Under the pieces are notes generated by a model that saw only the letters and a list, made by a program, of their open reading frames with translations, was not told the origin of the DNA and ran no database searches. 25,923 nt of DNA, taken from contig CAKSGG010000038.1 in assembly GCA_934454215.1 (NCBI GenBank), positions 1-25,923 of the forward strand, written 5' to 3'. The DNA is from an uncultured Clostridia bacterium. Lineage in GTDB: Bacteria; Bacillota; Clostridia; UBA1381. The position numbers were made by a program, and so were the translations under genes. Below are positions 7,349 to 13,491 of this stretch, piece by piece; the stretch's first letter is position 1; every line of letters begins with the position of its first letter.

Positions 7349-8215
7349 ATGAAAAAAGTCATAAGCGTAAAATTCAAACACAACGGCAAATCGTATTATT
7401 TCAGCGCACCGCCGTTTAATATAAAGCACGGCGACAGCGTAATCGTGGAAACAAGCCGCGGCATAGAGCTCGGGTGTGTTTCGCGCGGCGTGCAGGAGCT
7501 TGAGGACAGCGCCATTCCGGCGGAACTGAAAGGCGTACTGCGCCTTGCGACAAAAGAAGATATTACAAGAAACTCGATAAACAAGCAAAAGGAAAAGGAC
7601 GCATTTGAAATATGCCAGAAGAAAATAAAAGAACATAAGCTTGAAATGAAACTTGTGGAGGTCGAATACACCTTTGACGGGAGCAAAATCCTGTTCTATT
7701 TCACCGCCGACGGACGTGTGGATTTCCGTGACCTTGTAAAGGATTTGGCGGCGATTTTCCACACAAGAATAGAACTGCGCCAGATAGGCGTAAGAGACGA
7801 GTCGAAAACCCTCGGTTCAATCGGAGTATGCGGAAGAAGTCTTTGCTGTTCGCAGTGGCTGGGCGATTTTGCGTCGGTGTCGATAAAAATGGCAAAGGAG
7901 CAGGGGCTGTCGCTCAATCCGACAAAAATAAGCGGCGCCTGCGGAAGGCTTATGTGCTGTCTTAAATACGAGCAGGATACATATGAAAGCCTTATAAAGG
8001 AAATGCCGAAAGCTGAACAGAGGGTAAAAACTCCCGACGGAATCGGAACGGTCATATCCGTCGCTCTTTTACGGGGAATCGTAAGGGTCGAATTTGACAA
8101 GGACGGCGAAAAAACGCTCTGCGATTACAAGGCAAGCGAGGTTTCCGAGGTGCGTACTTCAAACCGCCGTAAAAACAAAGAACAAATTTTGAAAGAAATT
8201 GATGAATTTTCATAA
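7349..8215 (+). CDS. ricT: RicT (YaaT/PSP1-domain) iron-sulfur regulatory protein
   Basis: 288 residues of the PSP1/YaaT family. In Bacillus, RicT works with RicA and RicF in an iron-sulfur complex that aids RNase Y-dependent mRNA maturation and affects Spo0 phosphorelay and competence. The two cysteine clusters are intact: GVCGRSLCC (Cys161, 166, 167) and GACGRLMCC (Cys198, 203, 204). The C-terminus (TPDGIGTVISVALLRGIVRV) is the usual small beta domain. GGAG ends about seven bases before the ATG. The usual neighbour holB is absent here; instead a ferredoxin gene with its own promoter follows. RicA and RicF genes are not in the window. Confidence 0.92.
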   Translation: MKKVISVKFKHNGKSYYFSAPPFNIKHGDSVIVETSRGIELGCVSRGVQELEDSAIPAELKGVLRLATKEDITRNSINKQKEKDAFEICQKKIKEHKLEMKLVEVEYTFDGSKILFYFTADGRVDFRDLVKDLAAIFHTRIELRQIGVRDESKTLGSIGVCGRSLCCSQWLGDFASVSIKMAKEQGLSLNPTKISGACGRLMCCLKYEQDTYESLIKEMPKAEQRVKTPDGIGTVISVALLRGIVRVEFDKDGEKTLCDYKASEVSEVRTSNRRKNKEQILKEIDEFS

Positions 8216-8244
8216 TATATTATAAAAATAATTTATAAAAACTA

Positions 8245-8273
8245 TTGAAGAATTTGAAAAAGTGTGGTACAAT
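8245..8273 (+). promoter_or_regulatory. Ferredoxin promoter
   Basis: TTGAAG (8245-8250), a 17-base spacer and TACAAT (8268-8273) lie about 48 bases before the ferredoxin ATG. No convincing terminator separates ricT from this promoter. Confidence 0.75.
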
Positions 8274-8321
8274 AGAGAAAAAAGCGGATAAGCTTTTTTA
8301 TAAATTAAGGAGGTGTTTCCA

Positions 8322-8492
8322 ATGGCATATAAAATCAGTGATGAATGTATAAGCTGCGGTGCTTGCGCTGCTGAATGTCCTGTTGAGGCTATAAGCGAAG
8401 GCGATACACAATATGTTATCGACGCTGATACCTGCATAGAGTGCGGTGCTTGTGCGGGCGTTTGTCCGGTAGGAGCTCCTGCTCAGGATTAA
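8322..8492 (+). CDS. 2[4Fe-4S] clostridial-type ferredoxin
   Basis: A 56-residue protein beginning MAYKISDECISCGACAAECP. It carries two CxxCxxCxxxCP motifs (Cys9, 12, 15, 19 and Cys38, 41, 44, 48), the classic pair of [4Fe-4S] clusters of clostridial ferredoxins, and is a low-potential one-electron carrier for pyruvate oxidoreductase, hydrogenase and similar enzymes. The length is typical. AAGGAGGTG ends six bases before the ATG, one of the strongest ribosome binding sites in the window, in keeping with high expression. Both halves repeat the same unit (ECISCGACAAECP and TCIECGACAGVCP). A damaged-looking terminator and a structured element follow. Confidence 0.96.
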   Translation: MAYKISDECISCGACAAECPVEAISEGDTQYVIDADTCIECGACAGVCPVGAPAQD

Positions 8493-8499
8493 TACACTG

Positions 8500-8529
8500 A
8501 AAGGGTTGTTGTGTTAATGCAACCCCTTT
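8500..8529 (+). terminator. Ferredoxin terminator hairpin, separated from its U-tract
   Basis: AAAGGGTTG (8500-8508) pairs with CAACCCCTTT (8520-8529, one bulged C), a good terminator stem eight bases after the ferredoxin stop. No T-run follows it; the sequence goes straight into GGGGCTG. A T-run (GTTTTT, 8659-8664) appears only after the element at 8530-8655, preceded by another copy of CCCCTTT. Removing the element would join stem and T-run into a normal intrinsic terminator. Confidence 0.6.
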
Positions 8530-8655
8530 GGGGCTGATTGGCTTTAGATGCAGAACACACGAAATTAAGTAAAACGTGTTTTACCTTGCCCGACGGCGTA
8601 CATTGGTACTCCGAGGGTTAGTTTCGTTGGGTTCTGCGCTAAATGCAGCAGCCCC
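8530..8655 (+). mobile_element. Structured inverted-repeat (MITE-like) element in the ferredoxin terminator
   Basis: About 126 bases with complementary ends (GGGGCTG with CAGCCCC) and further nested pairing: TTTAG with CTAAA, GCAGAAC with GTTCTGC, GAAATTA with TAGTTTC. Inside are two hairpins: GTAAAA-CGTG-TTTTAC (8569-8584) and one built on CCCGACGG-CGTACATTGGTAC-TCCGAGGG (8589-8617). The whole folds as a long stem leading to a three-way junction and encodes no protein. It is flanked by a direct repeat (CCCCTTTG at 8523-8530 and 8652-8659; equivalently TTT on each side if the G and C runs belong to the ends). A non-autonomous element is my preferred reading; a structured 3' UTR or small RNA released from ferredoxin mRNA is the alternative. 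No transposase is nearby. Confidence 0.5.
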
Positions 8656-8691
8656 TTTGTTTTTAAATACATATATTAATGGAGGATTAAC

Positions 8692-10512
8692 GTGAAAAAG
8701 CTGTTTTATTTGATTTCGGCGGCAGTGCTTGCACTTGCTTTATGCTCATGCGAAAAGGCAACGAGGGTCACACTTGACGAAAATGTGCGTCCGCAGGCAG
8801 CGGACAATTCGGGCTGGTCGGTTTTTGTGTACATGTGCGGAAACAGCGGCATAAAAAATCAAGAAATTTTCGATGAGCTTTGCTTTACCGATTACCCCGA
8901 AAACATCAATATCGTAATACAGACCGCCGATACGGACGAAACATATCTTCAGCGCTTTGCCGTACAGAAAGGCTCGATGGTTTTAAAAGACCAAAAGCCT
9001 GCGGAAAGTATGGGTGCATATGAAACTCTTCAAAGCTATATTCAATGGGGTACGGAAAACTACCCGTCGGAAAAATATATGCTTTTGATTGTCGGAGACG
9101 GTACGGGCAGAGAGGTTCTGTGCGACAAAAAATTCGATAACGATACACTCACCGTCGAGGAGCTGTCATATGCGGTAAGCATGTCGGGAAGAACGTTTGA
9201 TATTATAGGCTTTGACGGAGCATATACAGCGTCGCTTGAAATGGCGACGGCATTATCTCCGTATGCAAATTACATGGTCGCAAGCGAGGAAAAATGCGCC
9301 GGCTGGGACTACAGAGGGCTTGCGGAATGTCTTATAGAATACCCGTTTGTATCACCGCAGGAATTAAGCTGTATAATATGTGACAAGTATTATCAGAAAT
9401 GCACGGATAACAGCGCCGAAAAAACGGCGGCAATGTCGGCAGTGGATTTATCGCATATTTCACAGCTTGCGCAGACCTTTGACGGAATGGCGGACACAAT
9501 GACCGATACGGTTGACAGCCTTGACAGCTATGCGGAGCTTTCAAGAAATATCCTGACCGCTCAGAAATGTATCGGCAGTGACGACATGATTGACGTTGCG
9601 TCAATGGCGGCGGCGATTGCGCCCAATATCGGACAGCCCTCGCAGGAGGTAATTGATTCGGTTGCGAACACGGTTATATATAATGTAAAAGGCGAATACA
9701 GACCTATGTCAAACGGCTTGTGCGTGTACTATCCGCAGAGCATAGACAAGGATAAGCTTACGGCGTATATGTCGGCGGCAACCTCCGATAATTACAAGCA
9801 TTTTATAAAGTGCATATCACCGGGGGTGGATATTACGGACAAATTCGTAAACGACGGCTACGAAGAGAGCTGGGCATGGTGCGATTATGTCGGCAGAGAA
9901 TACGGCGGTACGGCATATGTTGACGGCGATTCAAAATACACTCTGCAAATAAACGGAGAAATAAATATAACAAAGGATGCGTCATTAAAGAAATATTTCT
10001 ATTATCCGTCATCAAATGCGTATTACAGTCTCGGCACAAGCAGAGATTTGTACTGTGACTGGGGCTCGGGAATATACAGAGACGATTCTGATTATAAGAT
10101 ACCGAAACTTGGCAGACAGCCCGTTCAGATGAACTATGAAGGCTCGGTAAACGATTTGGGCAGATTTTATTCCGTTCCGATAATTCTTAATGATGAGGTC
10201 GGCGAAATTATCGTATTCAACCCGTGGAACAGCGGAAAATACGAAATTACGGGCGTTTGGCAAAACGGAGCAAGAGTAAAGCCGTCGCTTAAAAACTATA
10301 TCGCACCCCTGCACAATATACGTGACGATAACGAAACAAGACTGCCCGGCAAAACGGTTCGTTATATGCCGTGGCTGAACATAAAAAACGGTTCGCTTTT
10401 ATCGGGAAAATATATTTTTGAATACGAGCTTGAGGACATATATTCAAAGGTAAGAACAACCGACCCCGCATCAGTCACAAAAACGGGCAGAGAAATTACA
10501 ATCACCCAATAG
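8692..10512 (+). CDS. C11/clostripain-like lipoprotein, apparently catalytically inactive
   Basis: 606 residues starting at GTG (GGAGG six bases upstream). A lipoprotein signal ends in ALCSC, with Cys20 as the likely lipidated residue. The region about 40-260 follows peptidase C11 (clostripain) order: WSVFVYMCGNSG, YMLLIVGDGTG, then FDIIGFDGAYTASLE. Active family members have a His in the second motif (like NHGGG) and a Cys in the third (GFDAC). Here those positions read Gly137 and Ala177, and no His or Cys stands nearby to replace them. The C-terminal ~230 residues are beta-rich and unrecognised. It is probably a surface lipoprotein with a non-catalytic binding role. It is bracketed by the structured element upstream and the phosphoglucomutase promoter downstream. 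The family assignment is good; the loss of activity is read from motifs only. Confidence 0.75.
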   Translation: MKKLFYLISAAVLALALCSCEKATRVTLDENVRPQAADNSGWSVFVYMCGNSGIKNQEIFDELCFTDYPENINIVIQTADTDETYLQRFAVQKGSMVLKDQKPAESMGAYETLQSYIQWGTENYPSEKYMLLIVGDGTGREVLCDKKFDNDTLTVEELSYAVSMSGRTFDIIGFDGAYTASLEMATALSPYANYMVASEEKCAGWDYRGLAECLIEYPFVSPQELSCIICDKYYQKCTDNSAEKTAAMSAVDLSHISQLAQTFDGMADTMTDTVDSLDSYAELSRNILTAQKCIGSDDMIDVASMAAAIAPNIGQPSQEVIDSVANTVIYNVKGEYRPMSNGLCVYYPQSIDKDKLTAYMSAATSDNYKHFIKCISPGVDITDKFVNDGYEESWAWCDYVGREYGGTAYVDGDSKYTLQINGEINITKDASLKKYFYYPSSNAYYSLGTSRDLYCDWGSGIYRDDSDYKIPKLGRQPVQMNYEGSVNDLGRFYSVPIILNDEVGEIIVFNPWNSGKYEITGVWQNGARVKPSLKNYIAPLHNIRDDNETRLPGKTVRYMPWLNIKNGSLLSGKYIFEYELEDIYSKVRTTDPASVTKTGREITITQ

Positions 10513-10544
10513 ATAATATGTCGAAATTTTTGGCATAATAACAA

Positions 10545-10573
10545 TTGAATTTTCAATAAATTTATTGTATAAT
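10545..10573 (+). promoter_or_regulatory. Promoter of the phosphoglucomutase/aldo-keto reductase operon
   Basis: TTGAAT (10545-10550), a 17-base spacer and TATAAT (10568-10573). The spacer contains the perfect 14-base palindrome CAATAAATTTATTG (10554-10567), which could be an operator or a chance AT palindrome. Confidence 0.75.
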
Positions 10574-10607
10574 ATAATTATGTTTTGCGAAAGGAGTCAA
10601 TACAATT

Positions 10608-12341
10608 ATGAATTATAAAGAAAATTACGAAAAATGGCTTAATTCCTCCGCACTGTCGGAAAACGACAAGGCAGAGCTTAAAGGCATTGCGGATAACGAA
10701 AAAGAGATAGAGGAAAGATTTTACCGCGAGCTTGAATTCGGTACTGCCGGCATGAGAGGAATACTGGGAATAGGAACAAACAGAATGAATATATACAACG
10801 TGCGCCGTGCAAGCAAGGGTGTAGCGGATTATGTTAATTCAAGAGGTGCGGACGCCGCAAAGGCAGGCGTGCTCATCGGCTATGATACACGTAACTTTTC
10901 ACGTGAATTTGCGGAAGAAACCGCAAAGGTTCTTGCATGTGAGGGCGTTCATGTCTATCTGTTCCCGATTGTTCACTCCGTCCCCGAGGTATCGTTCGGA
11001 ATAAGAGAATTGAAGTGTGCGGCAGGCGTGATGATTACCGCATCGCACAATCCAAAAGAATATAACGGCTACAAGGTATACGGTCCCGACGGCGGACAGC
11101 TCCCTCCTGATGCGGCAGACGTTGTAATTAAGTCAATCGACAGCTATGACGTATTTGATGATGTTAAATTCATCTCGCTTGACGAGGCTGCTGAAAAAGG
11201 CTTGCTGACAATCCCCGGAAAAGAGCTTGACGAAAAGTTTATCGAAACGGTAATGTCACAGCAGCAGAACCCTGAAGCCGTAAAAGCGGTTGCGGATACG
11301 TTTAAATTAATTTACACGCCGTTCCACGGCACAGGTTCAAGACCGATTAAAGAGGTTTTAAAGAGAATCGGTTTTAAGAATGTACTTGTCGTTAAGGAGC
11401 AGGACACCGAGGACGGAAACTTCCCGACGGTTAAATCTCCCAATCCCGAAAACAAAGAGGGCTTCACAATCGCAATCGAAATGGCAAAGAAAAACGATGT
11501 TGACGTTATAATCGGAACAGACCCCGACTGCGACAGAGTGGGTATTGTAGTTCGCGACGCAGAGGGAATTTACAGAACTCTGACGGGAAACCAGACAGGC
11601 GCACTGCTTGTTGAATACATTCTTCGCTCAAAGAAAGAAAAAGGCGTTCTTCCGTCAAACGGCGTTGTTATAAAAACAATTGTTACAACCGAGCTTGCGG
11701 CGGCAATCGCACACAGCTACGGTATGGAGGTAATGAACGTTCTTACAGGCTTTAAGTATATAGGCGAAAAAATGACCGAATTTGCCCAAACAGGTAGTCA
11801 TACATACCTGATTGGCTTTGAAGAAAGCTACGGTTATCTTGTAGGAACTCACGCAAGGGACAAGGACGGCGTTGTTGCAACAATGCTGATTGCCGAAATG
11901 GCGGCATATTACAAGACAAAGGGAAAGTCGCTGTACGAGGCATTGCAGGATATTTACAAAAAATACGGCTACTACGCCGAAAGAACAGTTTCGTTCACAA
12001 TGCCCGGTAAGGACGGTATGGAAAAAATGGCGGCACTGCTTGAGGGCTTAAGAAAGAATCCTCCGACAAAGGCGGCAGGCATGGACATTATAACCTACAC
12101 CGACTATGAAACACAGCTTGTTAAAGACACAAAGGGTAATATATCTGCAATAAAAGACCTGCCGAAATCCAATGTTTTAAAATACAATCTTTCGGACGAA
12201 AAAACGTATTTTATAATCAGACCGTCGGGAACAGAGCCTAAAATCAAGCTTTATATGGGAACGTTTGCCGACAGCTTTGAGGCGGCGGAGCATATTATCG
12301 ACAAGCTTCAGGACAGCTGCAAGGAACAGTTCGGACTATGA
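10608..12341 (+). CDS. Phospho-sugar mutase (phosphoglucomutase, PgcA-like)
   Basis: 577 residues of the alpha-D-phosphohexomutase superfamily, long form as in Bacillus PgcA. All four site elements are intact: the phosphoserine loop TASHNPKEYNGYK (Ser146), the metal loop DPDCDR (Asp305, 307, 309), the sugar loop GFEESYGYLVG, and the C-terminal phosphate loop RPSGTEPKIK. It likely interconverts glucose-1-phosphate and glucose-6-phosphate, feeding UDP-glucose and glycogen or envelope sugars; phosphomannomutase activity cannot be excluded. AAGGAG lies 11 bases before the ATG. Its TGA overlaps the ATG of the next gene by four bases, so the two are translated together. Confidence 0.93.
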   Translation: MNYKENYEKWLNSSALSENDKAELKGIADNEKEIEERFYRELEFGTAGMRGILGIGTNRMNIYNVRRASKGVADYVNSRGADAAKAGVLIGYDTRNFSREFAEETAKVLACEGVHVYLFPIVHSVPEVSFGIRELKCAAGVMITASHNPKEYNGYKVYGPDGGQLPPDAADVVIKSIDSYDVFDDVKFISLDEAAEKGLLTIPGKELDEKFIETVMSQQQNPEAVKAVADTFKLIYTPFHGTGSRPIKEVLKRIGFKNVLVVKEQDTEDGNFPTVKSPNPENKEGFTIAIEMAKKNDVDVIIGTDPDCDRVGIVVRDAEGIYRTLTGNQTGALLVEYILRSKKEKGVLPSNGVVIKTIVTTELAAAIAHSYGMEVMNVLTGFKYIGEKMTEFAQTGSHTYLIGFEESYGYLVGTHARDKDGVVATMLIAEMAAYYKTKGKSLYEALQDIYKKYGYYAERTVSFTMPGKDGMEKMAALLEGLRKNPPTKAAGMDIITYTDYETQLVKDTKGNISAIKDLPKSNVLKYNLSDEKTYFIIRPSGTEPKIKLYMGTFADSFEAAEHIIDKLQDSCKEQFGL

Positions 12342-13246
12342 TATACAAAAAAATCGACGGAGTATCGGTATCATCGCTGATACTCGGCACAGATTATTAC
12401 GGGAGTACGCTGACAAAAAAAGAATGTTTCAGAATGTATGACATATTCACGGCCAGCGGCGGAAACCATATTGATACCGCACATTTATATGTAAACGGCG
12501 AAAGCGAGAGGATTTTGGGCGGCTGGCTCAAAGAGCACGGCAGAGACGGTGTATACGTTGCGACAAAGGGCGCTCACCCTCCGATTAATGATATGACAAA
12601 ATCAAGGCTGACAAGAAAGGACATACGCTCCGATTTGGAGGAAAGCCTGACTCGTCTGGGCATTGATTACATTGATTTGTACTGGCTGCACAGGGATAAC
12701 CCCGCCGCCGATACGGGTGAGGTTATTGAGATTTTAAACGAGTGCATAAAAGAGGGAAAAATCCGCTCAATCGGCTGTTCAAACTGGAGGGGCGAACGTA
12801 TTGCGCAGGCAAACGAATATGCCCAAACTCACGGTTTAAAGGGGTTTTCGGCAAGTCAAATCAAGTGGAGCTTTGCGGTGACAAGTCCGCAGTATCATGA
12901 TGACCCCACGCTTGTCGAAATGAACGAAACGGAGCATGAATTTTATAAACGCTCGGGACTTCCCGTTGCGGCGTTTGCGTCGCAGGGAAAGGGATTTTTC
13001 TCAAAGCTTGACAAGCTCGGAATTGACGGGCTTGCCGATAAAGCAAAAGAACGGTATCTGTGCGATGAAAATTTAAAGAGATTTGAAAAGGTAAAACAGA
13101 TTTCGCAGGAATACAAAATCAGCGCAGGTGCGGCGGCGCTTGCACTGCTTACGTCGGATAAAGAGGTTACGGCAATGCCGATTATCGGCTGTAAAAACGA
13201 AGAACAGCTTTGCGACAGTCTTTCGGCGGCAGATATGAATATATAA
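12338..13246 (+). CDS. Aldo/keto reductase
   Basis: 302 residues of the NAD(P)H-dependent aldo/keto reductase superfamily (TIM barrel). The catalytic tetrad is visible: Asp46 and Tyr51 in HIDTAHLY, Lys77 in YVATKGA, and His118 in LYWLHRD. The late segment ISAGAAALALL and ATP-free barrel end are typical of the family. The substrate is unknown; its coupling to a phosphohexomutase suggests a sugar or sugar-derived carbonyl, but this is only context. It starts inside the stop of the upstream gene (ATGA overlap). It ends before a hairpin-rich intergenic region and a strong terminator. Confidence 0.9.
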   Translation: MIYKKIDGVSVSSLILGTDYYGSTLTKKECFRMYDIFTASGGNHIDTAHLYVNGESERILGGWLKEHGRDGVYVATKGAHPPINDMTKSRLTRKDIRSDLEESLTRLGIDYIDLYWLHRDNPAADTGEVIEILNECIKEGKIRSIGCSNWRGERIAQANEYAQTHGLKGFSASQIKWSFAVTSPQYHDDPTLVEMNETEHEFYKRSGLPVAAFASQGKGFFSKLDKLGIDGLADKAKERYLCDENLKRFEKVKQISQEYKISAGAAALALLTSDKEVTAMPIIGCKNEEQLCDSLSAADMNI

Positions 13247-13340
13247 AAAAGCTTTTGATAAAAGCTCCGCCTGCGGGCGTAGGAATAAGGTAGCATTTTT
13301 GATTTTTCGTCATTGCGTTTTACGCAATTTCCTACAAATT
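13247..13340. other. Hairpin-rich intergenic segment after the aldo/keto reductase
   Basis: No gene fits here. Visible structures are AGCTTTT-GAT-AAAAGCT directly after the stop codon, CGCC-TGC-GGGCG next to it, and a larger stem GTAGGAA (about 13280) with TTCCTAC (about 13329) enclosing TTGCG-TTTTA-CGCAA. None has a clean T-run directly after it, so this is not an ordinary single terminator. It could be a dispersed intergenic repeat or a small RNA part of the transcript end. Confidence 0.35.
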
Positions 13341-13348
13341 AAAAAATA

Positions 13349-13384
13349 GGCTGTTTAAAAAGTCAAATGACTTTTTAAACAGCC
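13349..13384. terminator. Strong bidirectional terminator between convergent operons
   Basis: A perfect 16-base-pair stem, GGCTGTTTAAAAAGTC (13349-13364), loop AAAT, and its exact complement (13369-13384). T-runs follow on both strands (TTTATTTTT on plus, TATTTTTTAATT on minus). It serves the plus-strand aldo/keto reductase transcript and the minus-strand SLH transcript. Confidence 0.9.
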
Positions 13385-13394
13385 TTTATTTTTC

Positions 13395-13488
13395 AAGGGA
13401 ATAGGAATACCCGAAATCGTACACTGGTACGTCGAGAGGTGGCAAGAAAAGGAATAATTCCTCCTTTTCTTGCGTTTAACACTCCCTT
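13395..13488. repeat. Second structured element sharing the CGTACAYTGGTAC hairpin core
   Basis: AAGGGA (13395-13400) can pair with TCCCTT (13483-13488), closing a segment with two hairpins. One (13410-13439) has the arrangement CCCGA, three bases, CGTAC-ACTG-GTAC, then CGAG and GG. The other is the perfect 11-base-pair stem GCAAGAAAAGG with CCTTTTCTTGC (13442-13473). The first hairpin closely matches 8589-8617 in the same plus-strand orientation. The layout (closing stem plus two hairpins) also matches, although the hairpin order differs. It lies downstream of the SLH gene stop. It could be a relative of the element in the ferredoxin terminator. Confidence 0.45.
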
Positions 13489-13491
13489 TTC

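Noticed and set aside
8531..8651. 6S RNA or another known regulatory RNA
   Set aside because: The fold has a three-way junction with two hairpins rather than the long single hairpin and central bubble of 6S RNA, and I could not match it to a riboswitch class.
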